This document shows positions 17,136-25,485 of a DNA stretch of 64,000 nucleotides, piece after piece. Each line of letters opens with the position of its first letter. Positions within the stretch are counted from its first letter, which is position 1. The position numbers and the translations under genes were made by a program. The DNA comes from Gloeocapsa sp. DLM2.Bin57. GTDB taxonomy: Bacteria; Cyanobacteriota; Cyanobacteriia; Cyanobacteriales; Gloeocapsaceae. The notes below the pieces were generated by a model. That model saw only the letters and a list, made by a program, of their open reading frames with translations. It did not search any database and had not been told where the DNA came from. The stretch covers positions 79,506-143,505 of the forward strand of contig RECR01000066.1 in the NCBI GenBank assembly GCA_007693955.1, written 5' to 3'.

Positions 17136-18254
17136 ATGAGTAAATATCGTCAATTTAATTTACTCCTACTGTTATTTACTAGTCTCCCTCTGGTTACGGT
17201 ATCAGGGTTTAATTGGCTAATTGATCCTTATCAGGTATTTAATACTCCTAACTTTTTAGGGATAAATCATATTAAACCAGAAAAAGATAATAACGACAGA
17301 CTCTATAAAGCTTTAGATATTATCAGAATCAAACCCAAGACAATTATAGTTGGTTCTTCCCGCGTCAAACAAGGTATAAACCCCAACAATCCTATCTTTG
17401 AACGAAAACAACCTGTTTATAATTTAGGTCTCAATGGGGCTAATATGTATGAATTATTAAGATACATAGAACATTCTCTGACTAATCAACCAGACTTAGA
17501 AACAATTATCCTCGGTTTGGATTTTTTTATGTTCAACGCTGATTTGGGTAATCAACCTAGTTTTAGTGAACATCGTTTAGGTAAAACTTTTATTACTCCT
17601 CTTGATGGAATTAATGCTTTATTTTCTGTTGGTACTCTATCTGTGAGTCATAACACTTTGTTAGCTAGTTTAAATCAACCAGGGAGAGAAAAGAGTCAGA
17701 ATGGTTTTCTGGTTAATCCTGATACCAATGATGGAGAGACAGTGAGAAGATTTGAAAGTTCCCTGAGACAATATTTTAGCTTGCATTCTGACTATCAATT
17801 ATCTCCTGAATATCTCAGAGATTTTGAGAAAATTGTGCAACTTTGTCAAGAAAATGAAATTAACTTAATAGTCTTTATTTCTCCTCCGCACGCTAGTAGA
17901 TTAGAAGCTATCTATATTACGGGACGTTGGCAAATTTTTGAGGATTGGAAACGAGAAATAACGAGAATTACTACCGTTTGGGATTTTTCGGGGTATAATA
18001 GCGTGACAAGAGAACCTCTTGCTGATTACATGAGTAATTATATAGATGAGTCTCACTATACTCCAGAAATTGGTGATTTAATTTTAGCGAGAATATTCCA
18101 GACTCAAAAAGAAGGAATCCCCCCAGATTTTGGGGTTTTCTTGACTAGTGAGAATATAGAAAAACATTTGGCTAACATTCGTGAGGATAGGGAAAAATGG
18201 CTACAAACTAACCCTAGAGAAGTTGTCTTGATTAAGAAGTTACATGAGTATTGA
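17136..18254 (+). CDS. Membrane-anchored SGNH/DltD-like protein, partner of MBOAT acyltransferase
   Basis: 372 residues with one N-terminal membrane anchor (FNLLLLLFTSLPLVTVSGF). The probable catalytic nucleophile is in IIVGSSRVKQG (Ser74 or Ser75). A late D-x-x-H (DESHYTPEIGD, Asp304/His307) matches block V of SGNH hydrolases. DltD, AlgX and AlgJ, which share this layout, work next to MBOAT proteins and complete acyl transfer outside the cytoplasm. The gene follows the MBOAT gene by 2 nt and overlaps the GT2 gene by 11 nt. Partnership is therefore well supported, substrate unknown. Confidence 0.75.
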   Translation: MSKYRQFNLLLLLFTSLPLVTVSGFNWLIDPYQVFNTPNFLGINHIKPEKDNNDRLYKALDIIRIKPKTIIVGSSRVKQGINPNNPIFERKQPVYNLGLNGANMYELLRYIEHSLTNQPDLETIILGLDFFMFNADLGNQPSFSEHRLGKTFITPLDGINALFSVGTLSVSHNTLLASLNQPGREKSQNGFLVNPDTNDGETVRRFESSLRQYFSLHSDYQLSPEYLRDFEKIVQLCQENEINLIVFISPPHASRLEAIYITGRWQIFEDWKREITRITTVWDFSGYNSVTREPLADYMSNYIDESHYTPEIGDLILARIFQTQKEGIPPDFGVFLTSENIEKHLANIREDREKWLQTNPREVVLIKKLHEY

Positions 18255-19203
18255 GGTTTCCATAGTTATTCCTATGTATAACGAAGAGTCTAATCTTGAC
18301 TATCTCTTTGAGAGATTGTTTATAGTGATAAATAATTTAGCAATAACTTACGAAATTATCTGTATCAACGATGGGAGTAAAGACGAGACATTATCTAAAT
18401 TACTGCAATATCATCAACGCTATCCCGTGATTAAGGTTATTAATCTTTCTCGGAATTTTGGTAAAGAAATTGCCCTGAGTGCGGGAATAGACTACGCTAA
18501 TGGTAATGCGGTTATTCCTATTGACGCGGATTTACAAGATCCACCAGAATTAATTGTGGAGTTATTACAGAAATGGCGAGAAGGTTATGATGTTGTTTAC
18601 GCTACTAGAAAATCTCGTCAAGGGGAGAGTTGGTTAAAACGTTTTACCGCTAAAGCTTTTTATCAAACTATCAGTAATTTAAGCCCTATTGCCATTCCCC
18701 CGAATACTGGTGACTTTCGTTTACTCGATCGCCAAGTAATAGAAGCAATCAAGCAAATGCCCGAAAAAACTCGCTTTATGAAGGGATTATTCGCTTGGGT
18801 GGGTTTTAAGCAAACTTCGGTGTTATTTGAACGTCAACCGCGTTTTCAGGGGAAAACTAGCTGGAATTATTGGCGATTATGGAATTTAGCGATCGAGGGT
18901 ATTACTTCTTTTAGTTCTCTTCCTCTGAAAATTTGGAGTTATTTAGGTTTATTTATCTCTTTTATCTCTTTATTGTATGCTAGTTTTTTAGTGTTGCGTA
19001 CCCTTATTTTTGGTATTGATGTTCCAGGTTACGCTTCACTTATTGTGGCTATTTTATTCTTAGGGGGTATCCAACTAATTAGTTTAGGAATTATTGGAGA
19101 ATACCTGAGTCGTGTTTATGAAGAAGTTAAAAGAAGACCTTTATATCTAATCAGAGAATCCTATGGTTTTAGCAAAGATAAACAAGATAATCCACCCAAC
19201 TAA
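18244..19203 (+). CDS. Family 2 glycosyltransferase, polyprenyl-phosphate type (GtrB/DPM1-like)
   Basis: 319 residues. An N-terminal GT-A domain with IPMYNEESNLDYLFERLF, nucleotide-binding ICINDGSKDET, metal motif IDADLQDPP and acceptor region FRLLDRQVIEAIKQMPE. Two C-terminal membrane helices (IWSYLGLFISFISLLYASF, ASLIVAILFLGGIQLISLG) are diagnostic of GtrB-type enzymes that make undecaprenyl-phosphate-linked sugars at the inner leaflet. The next gene, a probable GT-C transferase, would use that lipid-linked sugar as donor. Overlaps both neighbours. Confidence 0.92.
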   Translation: MSIEVSIVIPMYNEESNLDYLFERLFIVINNLAITYEIICINDGSKDETLSKLLQYHQRYPVIKVINLSRNFGKEIALSAGIDYANGNAVIPIDADLQDPPELIVELLQKWREGYDVVYATRKSRQGESWLKRFTAKAFYQTISNLSPIAIPPNTGDFRLLDRQVIEAIKQMPEKTRFMKGLFAWVGFKQTSVLFERQPRFQGKTSWNYWRLWNLAIEGITSFSSLPLKIWSYLGLFISFISLLYASFLVLRTLIFGIDVPGYASLIVAILFLGGIQLISLGIIGEYLSRVYEEVKRRPLYLIRESYGFSKDKQDNPPN

Positions 19204-20722
19204 CCAATTAGAAGTTATCGGCTTAATTTTAATTGCTTTAGGGATATTGTTCGGGTTTTTTACAAGAATTATTGCTGTTTTTACTTATAATACTTTTGAT
19301 ATAGGGCCAGATCCTGACCAAATTAGAGATGCTTTTATTTATATGGGTATTTGGTCAGGAAAATTCCCTCATTTAGGTCCATGGGCTTCTCAAGGCAATT
19401 ATTATTTACCACCTTTATATTATTATCTGGTTTTCCCTTTTACTATTTTTGGTCCAAATCCTGTTTATCAAGCTTTAGCTAATGGTGTCTTTTCTTTTTT
19501 ATCAATTCTTTTATTAATGTATTTAGTTTACTTGTTATTACCTAATTTAGCTAGAGATCAACGAATATTTTTAGCTGGTGTAGCTGGATTTTGGTATAGT
19601 ACAATTTTTCCAGAAATATTTATCAGTAATTTTAATTTTAACCCTAGTCCTACCCCTTTTTTCTTATTATTATTTGTGTTGTTATATAATTATCAAATGA
19701 CTAGTCAAGCTTCTTTACCTAAACAGGTAATTGCTTGGATAGCTTCGGGAATAGTGTTAGCTATCTTAGTCAGTTTACACTCTAGTACCCTCTTCGTGAT
19801 GCCAGTAGTTTTTATAATTACTTCTCTCTGGTTTATTTATCAAAAACGTCAGGATAAGTATCATTTTTTATTACCAATAGTTGCGGTGATTGCTACTAAT
19901 CTAGCTTTATTGCTTTATTGGAAAATAGAAATAGCTAGTAATTTTAATAACAGTAGAAAAATTAGACAATTAATTACTTCTAGTTCAGAGCAAACTAGTT
20001 TATGGTCAAAACTACTAGTTATCAAAGATTATTTAGAGTTAGGACAACAAGCGTATTTTATTGGTGAATCATCCTTAAGTGTTTGGTTATCTGCTATTTT
20101 TATTGTTGCCGTAACATTGTTAGGGTTAATTAAATTCAAAGGTAATCAAGTAATTTTAGGTTGTTTAATGTTAACTTGGTTAATCTTTCTCTATGCTGCA
20201 GCTAATTTTCAAGGACAATATTTCTTTATAACTTATAAGTTACTTATCTTATTTGCGCCAATAATTTTTACTGTTTTAACCCTAGGTAATCAGTTTATCC
20301 CTAAAGTAGTTAAATTGATAATTATTGGTTTAATTGTCCTATCTATAAGTATTAATCTACATCATACTAGTAAATACTTAGCTAGTAAATATGGTCAACA
20401 TAGAGTAATGGCGGTTAATGATGTTGTTAATATTTTAGCAGCAATACCCCCAGAATCAAGAATATGTTATCCCGAGAAAACAGGTAAACGAGAAGTTCAC
20501 AATCAATATGATTATCTAGATACTTATATAACTAAAAGAAACTTGATCATTACTCCTGACTGTCAACAGGGTGATTATTATATCTCTGCTAAATATAAAT
20601 TGGTTATCCCTTTAACTAATATTTGGCCCGTTTTAGAAATAGAAGAGAATAATATCTTGTTTGAACAAGCAAATTTATTTCTAGATACCTCAACAGCTTA
20701 TGTTTATCCTTTAGATAAGTAG
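19163..20722 (+). CDS. Multi-pass membrane protein, probable GT-C (GT39/ArnT-like) glycosyltransferase
   Basis: 519 residues, about ten to twelve hydrophobic helices. After the first helix an extracytoplasmic loop contains acidic GPDPDQIRDAFIYMG, the place where GT-C enzymes carry catalytic Asp residues, followed by the GNYYLPPLYYYLVFPFTIFG segment typical of the family. The C-terminal ~100 residues are soluble. Overlaps the GT2 gene by 41 nt, so the GT2 enzyme likely supplies the polyprenyl-P sugar. The acceptor is unknown. Final gene of the murF operon. Confidence 0.7.
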   Translation: MVLAKINKIIHPTNQLEVIGLILIALGILFGFFTRIIAVFTYNTFDIGPDPDQIRDAFIYMGIWSGKFPHLGPWASQGNYYLPPLYYYLVFPFTIFGPNPVYQALANGVFSFLSILLLMYLVYLLLPNLARDQRIFLAGVAGFWYSTIFPEIFISNFNFNPSPTPFFLLLFVLLYNYQMTSQASLPKQVIAWIASGIVLAILVSLHSSTLFVMPVVFIITSLWFIYQKRQDKYHFLLPIVAVIATNLALLLYWKIEIASNFNNSRKIRQLITSSSEQTSLWSKLLVIKDYLELGQQAYFIGESSLSVWLSAIFIVAVTLLGLIKFKGNQVILGCLMLTWLIFLYAAANFQGQYFFITYKLLILFAPIIFTVLTLGNQFIPKVVKLIIIGLIVLSISINLHHTSKYLASKYGQHRVMAVNDVVNILAAIPPESRICYPEKTGKREVHNQYDYLDTYITKRNLIITPDCQQGDYYISAKYKLVIPLTNIWPVLEIEENNILFEQANLFLDTSTAYVYPLDK

Positions 20723-20725
20723 GTA

Positions 20726-20860
20726 GCCAGATGTGGAGATAACGAAGCTATTCCTCAGGATCCCAGGTTTGAAGATGTTGATTGTCTAATCTTTGGGCTT
20801 GGCTTGGTTTCTGGTTATAAATTTAGACAAACTATAATAACGTTAAATAAATCTTCCACA
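20726..20860 (+). ncRNA. Possible structured RNA in the 221-nt gap before the rhomboid gene
   Basis: Between 20723 and 20943 several arms pair. TGTGGA (20732-20737) pairs with TCCACA (20855-20860), and TTGTCTAA (20782-20789) with TTAGACAA (20823-20830). CCCA plus GAAGAT (20762-20776) can pair with ATCTTTGGG (20789-20797), partly competing with the second pairing. A long-range stem enclosing smaller hairpins resembles 6S-type or other regulatory RNAs. I cannot assign a family; the orientation is assumed, and an ordinary leader is equally possible. No reading frame of note is present. Confidence 0.25.
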
Positions 20861-20917
20861 CCGTGAGTGCTTATCTCTTCGGGATTCCTTCGGGTGGATA
20901 ACAACTTGATATAAGGT

Positions 20918-20923
20918 TATAAT
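20918..20923 (+). promoter_or_regulatory. -10 element upstream of rhomboid gene
   Basis: A perfect TATAAT lies 20 nt before the GTG start of the rhomboid gene. No convincing TTGACA-like hexamer is found 16-18 nt upstream, so this is a partial promoter prediction. Confidence 0.4.
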
Positions 20924-20943
20924 ATGTTTATTGAGTTTTAAAA

Positions 20944-21546
20944 GTGACAACAATGGTTCACAAAACTAAAAATAAAATCAAGCAACAATTGACTATTCTG
21001 ATTAGCTTTGTTGCGGTATTTTGGATTTTAGAGATTGTCGATATCGTGATTTTTGGCGGTAATTTAGATCGCTTCGGGATTAGACCAACTCGTATTAGTG
21101 GGTTATGGGGGATTCCTTTAGCGCCATTTTTACATGGAGGGTTAGGTCATTTAATCGCCAATACCATCCCTTTTCTGATTCTGGGTTGGTTAGTAATGCT
21201 GCAGAGAATTAGGGATTTTTGGCTAGTTACTATCTTAGCAACGCTAATTGGAGGTTTAGGTATTTGGTTTTTTGGTGCGCCTAATTCGGTACATATTGGC
21301 GCTAGTATTTTAATTTTCGGCTATTTAGGCTTTTTATTATCCCGTGGTTTATTCCAGGGTAATCCAGCTTCGATCGCCCTAGCTGTAGTCACATTTCTAC
21401 TCTATGGTCACATGATTTGGGGTATATTACCTGGTGTTCCCCATATTTCTTGGCAAGGTCATTTATTCGGGTTTCTAGGGGGGGTATTCTCAGCCCGTGT
21501 AATTTCTCAAAACGGCAAAAAGGACAATACTGATAAATGGGTTTAG
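20944..21546 (+). CDS. Rhomboid family intramembrane serine protease
   Basis: 200 residues from GTG 20944; ATG at 20953 (Met4) is an equally possible start. Six hydrophobic helices. Active-site features are complete: oxyanion-loop HGGLGHLIAN (His69, Asn73), nucleophile in HIGASILIFGYLG (Ser121), and general-base His173 in WQGHLFGFLGG. Rhomboids cut membrane proteins within or near transmembrane helices. The gene overlaps the LRAT-like gene by 10 nt, so the two are probably made together. Substrates cannot be inferred. Confidence 0.9.
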   Translation: MTTMVHKTKNKIKQQLTILISFVAVFWILEIVDIVIFGGNLDRFGIRPTRISGLWGIPLAPFLHGGLGHLIANTIPFLILGWLVMLQRIRDFWLVTILATLIGGLGIWFFGAPNSVHIGASILIFGYLGFLLSRGLFQGNPASIALAVVTFLLYGHMIWGILPGVPHISWQGHLFGFLGGVFSARVISQNGKKDNTDKWV

Positions 21547-22220
21547 GTGAACAAATTTACGTTTATCGTGAGTTATTAAATCTCGAAGGAGTCTATCAAC
21601 ATCATGGGATTGACTGTGGTGATGGGACAGTAATTCATTATCGTAAACCATCAGAGATAATTGAGCAAACTTCTTTAGTAACTTTTGCTCGGGGTAATCA
21701 AGTTTACCTTAGAGAATATCTCGATGGTTTTTGTTTTATTCCCGAAATAGTCGTAGAAAGAGCGAAAAGTCGTTTAGGAGAGCAAAAATATAACCTCTTG
21801 TTTAACAATTGTGAACATTTTGCTACTTGGTGTAAAACAGGGATTAGTGATAGTAAACAAGTGCGGGATTTTACACCCATAATTTCTCGCCTGAATGTAG
21901 ATGAGTTAACTAATCCTCTGTTCAACGCTTTTAAACAAACAGATTCTGCTAACGCTCAAAATATGATTAATAAAGCTTTAGGAGATATTAGAACAGTTTG
22001 GGATAAGATTCAACCCCAATATCAACAAGCTTTACAAGAAAGGGATAGTTGGCAAAAAGTCGCTCAAGAAGCTTTACGACGTAATCGCGAAGACTTAGCT
22101 AAAGCAGCATTGCAACGTAAATTATCTTATCAAAGTCAAGCACAAGATTTAGAAAAGCAATTAGCTGAATTAGCAAAAATGACCGAAAACCTACTCAAAA
22201 ATGCTCCTAAGCAAAAGTAG
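21537..22220 (+). CDS. LRAT-type (NlpC/P60 superfamily) acyltransferase-like protein with C-terminal coiled coil
   Basis: 227 residues. The N-terminal ~100 residues show a permuted NlpC/P60 (lecithin-retinol acyltransferase) domain: [16 protein letters not shown] holds the first catalytic His (His22) and a second His at 34, and [11 protein letters not shown] holds the catalytic Cys92. LRAT enzymes move acyl chains between lipids and amines or alcohols through a Cys thioester. Residues ~135-225 form a helical coiled coil ([20 protein letters not shown]). No signal peptide. Translation is coupled to the rhomboid gene by a 10-nt overlap. Its 3' end overlaps convergent hisA by 14 nt. Confidence 0.82.
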   Translation: MGLGEQIYVYRELLNLEGVYQHHGIDCGDGTVIHYRKPSEIIEQTSLVTFARGNQVYLREYLDGFCFIPEIVVERAKSRLGEQKYNLLFNNCEHFATWCKTGISDSKQVRDFTPIISRLNVDELTNPLFNAFKQTDSANAQNMINKALGDIRTVWDKIQPQYQQALQERDSWQKVAQEALRRNREDLAKAALQRKLSYQSQAQDLEKQLAELAKMTENLLKNAPKQK

Positions 22221-22974
22221 AGAAATTCCCTTCAGGGGGTACATCTTGCCAACGCCCATTACCAATAGCGCGAATCGCTTCGGTTAAATCAACCGCTCCC
22301 GTATAAAGAGCCCGTCCCAGTATTACTCCTGTTACTCCTAATGATTCTAAAGATAATAAACTTAATAAATCTGTCAGAGAGCTAACCCCTCCAGAAGCGA
22401 TAATCGGTACATCTACGACTTGGGCTAATTCCCTCAGTGCGGTCAAATTAGGTCCTGTAAGTGTACCATCTCGTTGAATATCGGTATAGATAATAGCTGC
22501 AGTGTTAGGAAATTGTTGAGCTAAAGATGTTGCTGTGATCCTTGAGGTTTCTAACCAACCTTTGGTAGCTACTTTACCGTCTCTAGCGTCAATACCAATA
22601 ATTACCTTTCCTGGAAAGTCTTGACACCAGTTTTGTACTTCTTTGGTGTTTTCTACGGCGATCGTCCCCACAATTACTCTAGCTACACCTAAAGCAAATA
22701 ACTCTTGTAAACTTTGGCGATCGCGTAAACCTCCCCCTACTTGTACAGGGATATCTACTGCTGCGATAATGGCTTTAATTACCTCTAAATTAACTGGTTT
22801 ACCCTGTTTAGCTCCATCTAAATCCACCAGATGTACGAGACTAGCTCCTTTTTGCGCCCATTCTTGAGCAACTACTACAGGATCAGAATTATAAATCTGT
22901 GCTTGTTGATAGTCTCCTTGGTACAATCTGACGCAATTTCCATCTAATATATCGATAGCGGGGATAACTTCCAT
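22207..22974 (-). CDS. hisA: Phosphoribosyl-formimino-AICAR ribotide isomerase HisA
   Basis: 255 residues, normal for HisA. It isomerises ProFAR to PRFAR, the fourth step of histidine synthesis. Catalytic Asp8 is in [20 protein letters not shown]; the second catalytic Asp is in [16 protein letters not shown]. Phosphate-binding loops VQVGGGLRD and [10 protein letters not shown] complete the TIM barrel. Transcribed alone with no other his gene nearby, as is usual in cyanobacteria where his genes are scattered. Confidence 0.96.
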   Translation of the reverse strand: MEVIPAIDILDGNCVRLYQGDYQQAQIYNSDPVVVAQEWAQKGASLVHLVDLDGAKQGKPVNLEVIKAIIAAVDIPVQVGGGLRDRQSLQELFALGVARVIVGTIAVENTKEVQNWCQDFPGKVIIGIDARDGKVATKGWLETSRITATSLAQQFPNTAAIIYTDIQRDGTLTGPNLTALRELAQVVDVPIIASGGVSSLTDLLSLLSLESLGVTGVILGRALYTGAVDLTEAIRAIGNGRWQDVPPEGNFSTFA

Positions 22975-23025
22975 AGTAATTTAGTCGCCTTGAGATTATC
23001 TCAGTATAGCAAAAAAGCTTAAAAA

Positions 23026-24216
23026 TTAAGCAATACTTCCCCGTTTACTAGTTTCCTTATAAGAGATACTGACATTTTTTAAACCTGCGCTAATCATTTC
23101 TTTTTCTAAAAGTGCAAAAAAGCGATAGCGATCGCCTCCTTTAACTACCGCTTGATTATGTGCTTCAGCTAGAGAAATAGGATAACCATCACCTTTATAC
23201 ACTTGTGCGAGAATGATACTCAGGGATTGTTCGAGTAAGGGTGGATTTTCCACCACCCAAGCTGGTATATCTAACCTAGCTATCTCTGTACCTACGTTGA
23301 GATAACAAAAATAGACACGATCAATCTGATTATAGTCATTTAAAATCCTGATATTACTACGCCAGAGTGGACTTCTTTCTCCTGGTTGTAAAAGATAACC
23401 CCAAACAGTGGTATCTCTGAGAGACTCTGTGACATGACAAGGGGTTTTATCGAGATTAGCGCAATATCGTTGACAATCGCTTTCAGGGTAAGGACAAGCT
23501 TGTAAACGTAAAAAACTCAGACTTTCTCTACTCCTTGAAGCGCTAATATAACCTATTAAAGGGATATTTTCTGCTCGTAAAGCTGCCCAAGAGGCGAAAA
23601 TTTCCGGAAGAATGAGATTTTTAGCTTCTGTGGGTAAAGTTTCTAAAAACCAGTAAATCAGTGAACCATCTACTAAAGCTAAATTTGGTTCATAATGTGC
23701 ACCAGGTGGTTTAACCCAATCACAAGCGGTGGTAGCGAGTGCTTTTGCTTCTGCTATGGTGCGTTTATAACTCATCCATTCTTCGGTACGAATTCCCCAT
23801 TGTTTAGCGATGTATAAATCTTCTGGCTTATAATATATTTCTGGAATACTCTCTAAAAGAGGGTGAAGATTTTGCCCATAGTGAAGCATAATCAAACCGA
23901 TATTAATCAGATAACAATAGGCTATTTCGTGATGAGATGGGGCTATTTGTGAACCATCGGTAGCAAACACACTATGACTGGTAGGAGGTTTAGGGATAGT
24001 AATGGGTGTATCTAGAGATTCAATGGGAGTGGCTGCGGGAAAAATCAGGCGATCGCTCCATTGTTGCTGTTTTTCCAATAACTGTGCTAGATTGTTTTGA
24101 GCCTCATTTAATAATTCTAGGGCTTTTTGCAGCCTTTTAGCGGAAGCTAGGGCTTCTTGCTTCATCTGCTCACTCATACCGGGTAATTGTTTAGCTAATT
24201 TAACCAAATCAAGCAT
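23026..24216 (-). CDS. NurA domain nuclease
   Basis: 396 residues. A coiled coil at about 15-60 (LQKALELLNEAQNNLAQLLE) precedes the NurA fold. The metal-binding aspartate motif VFATDGSQIAPSHHE sits at the start of the domain; a second acidic motif is LALVDGSLIYWFLE. In archaea NurA is a 5'-3' nuclease working with HerA helicase on DNA ends; bacterial homologues are less studied. No HerA-like gene is adjacent here. Four cysteines (RLQACPYPESDCQRYCANLD, then TPC) are close together and could bind metal. Single gene. Confidence 0.85.
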   Translation of the reverse strand: MLDLVKLAKQLPGMSEQMKQEALASAKRLQKALELLNEAQNNLAQLLEKQQQWSDRLIFPAATPIESLDTPITIPKPPTSHSVFATDGSQIAPSHHEIAYCYLINIGLIMLHYGQNLHPLLESIPEIYYKPEDLYIAKQWGIRTEEWMSYKRTIAEAKALATTACDWVKPPGAHYEPNLALVDGSLIYWFLETLPTEAKNLILPEIFASWAALRAENIPLIGYISASRSRESLSFLRLQACPYPESDCQRYCANLDKTPCHVTESLRDTTVWGYLLQPGERSPLWRSNIRILNDYNQIDRVYFCYLNVGTEIARLDIPAWVVENPPLLEQSLSIILAQVYKGDGYPISLAEAHNQAVVKGGDRYRFFALLEKEMISAGLKNVSISYKETSKRGSIA

Positions 24217-24382
24217 AAACTGAGTACTCTACGAATATAATTATGATAGCAATAAATTGATTCGTTTTGATAATATCAGGGATAACCGATTAAACATCCC
24301 TCAAACCCTAAGCTAGAAAAGCGACTCTTCAATTATCCCTAAAAAACAGCAATAAGAATATTTTATCTAAGCTTAAAATGTC

Positions 24383-24411
24383 TTGACAATTGCGATTATT
24401 CCTCATATATT
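24383..24411 (+). promoter_or_regulatory. Sigma70-type promoter for acyltransferase-like gene leader
   Basis: TTGACA (24383-24388), a 17-nt spacer and TATATT (24406-24411) match the housekeeping consensus closely. Transcription would start near 24418, about 290 nt before the ATG at 24712. Confidence 0.65.
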
Positions 24412-24440
24412 CGTATAAGTCTGTTATTTTTCTGAAAAAG

Positions 24441-24545
24441 ATGGCTACAGATGCAGTTCTTAACAAAGCTCAAAACCTATATATAATAAGGCAAAAAGCT
24501 GAAAAAACATTCCTATCTGTAGCCCAAAAACATCAGAAAAGTTAA
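24441..24545 (+). CDS. Possible 34-residue upstream ORF
   Basis: ATG at 24441, about 23 nt downstream of the predicted transcription start, opens a 34-codon frame (MATDAVLNKAQNLYIIRQKA ...) ending at TAA 24543. The protein would be basic and helical. The 10-bp inverted repeat GGCTACAGAT/ATCTGTAGCC lies inside it, so translation could affect RNA folding. There is no clear ribosome-binding site beyond GAAAAAG. It may be chance. Confidence 0.25.
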   Translation: MATDAVLNKAQNLYIIRQKAEKTFLSVAQKHQKS

Positions 24546-24711
24546 CTAATTTCTGTATAACCCTAGGTTGTTCATCGTTAAAATTACTGATTATTAATCA
24601 CAACGAAAAGCCTAGAAAACCTTGAAAAAAGATAAATTTGTATCAAACAATACCAAGACCAACTATCAATTTAACAAGGTAACAAGTACGAGTTAATCGA
24701 GGATTAAACAA

Positions 24712-25485
24712 ATGCTAAACATTTCTAACGCACTCATGGAAAAACTGGCTATCTGGACAAAAGATAGAACAGAGACTGAATTTCAGACTAAGATAGATGT
24801 GCATTTGGTAAATCATAATGACATCTTTTACAAAAAAGGGCGATTACTTGCGGATGAAGTTTATCATCAGGTTTGGGGAACTGATAGACTGATCGATGAT
24901 AACGATTATGGTATTGTGATCATCAACAAAGGAAAAGTAGTAGGTAATTTAAATATAGAACTCAAAAAAGAAGACAAACTTATCAAGAGTGAGAAATTTT
25001 TCGGAACACAACACTGGGGATGTTGCGCAGAAGTAAGTAATGATGAGGTTTTTGAGATATCGGGGTTGTCAATTAGTCAGGATGTTCCTAACGAGTTAAG
25101 ACAACCCATTTTGATGTTATTGGTGTTCTCTAAATATTTGTTAGTGAGGTCTATAGGTAGAACATTAGGAGTATCGGTTCAGCGTAAAGCCTTAAATCGC
25201 ATTTTAATCAAACATCTCCATCTTCCCCTTTATCCTAATCCCGAAGTAAAAGAAATCCAAGGAGACGTACCCCAAGATAATTATTGGCAAGATGGGGAAC
25301 AACCGAGTTTATACTATTTAGACTATACCGATGCTCAAACCGTAGAGAGTATGAATTCTTACCTATTCTACCTTAACAGTATTGGCATTCAGACTAACTT
25401 TATGTCCAGATTCCATCCCCAACCTACTTCTTACGCTAAATTCCGCAAGTCTTCCCTCTTCAATAAACAACCCCTAGCTGTGTAA
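24712..25485 (+). CDS. GNAT-fold acyltransferase resembling autoinducer/N-acyl amino acid synthases
   Basis: 257 residues. The order of motifs follows the acyl-homoserine-lactone synthase/FeeM type of GNAT protein. An early helix has ADEVYHQVWG. An acidic DDNDYGIVIINKGKVVGNLN strand pair follows. The central motif VFEISGLSIS matches the E-x-x-R/G-L-x-V strand, then come helices ILMLLVFSKYLL and LNRILIKHLHLPL. Such enzymes join an acyl chain from acyl-ACP or acyl-CoA to an amine substrate. This placement rests on pattern recognition and needs a profile search. Preceded by a long leader; its last 26 nt overlap convergent menE. Confidence 0.5.
   Translation: MLNISNALMEKLAIWTKDRTETEFQTKIDVHLVNHNDIFYKKGRLLADEVYHQVWGTDRLIDDNDYGIVIINKGKVVGNLNIELKKEDKLIKSEKFFGTQHWGCCAEVSNDEVFEISGLSISQDVPNELRQPILMLLVFSKYLLVRSIGRTLGVSVQRKALNRILIKHLHLPLYPNPEVKEIQGDVPQDNYWQDGEQPSLYYLDYTDAQTVESMNSYLFYLNSIGIQTNFMSRFHPQPTSYAKFRKSSLFNKQPLAV

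Larger units (their letters stand above)
24217..24711. other. 495-nt intergenic region: promoter, inverted repeat and possible small ORF
   Basis: This gap separates the divergent NurA and acyltransferase-like genes. It holds a near-consensus promoter (24383-24411), a 10-bp inverted repeat (arms 24443-24452 and 24515-24524) and a 34-codon reading frame (24441-24545). The stretch 24217-24380 is AT-rich with nothing I can name. If the promoter is used, the downstream gene has a leader of about 290 nt. Confidence 0.6.
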
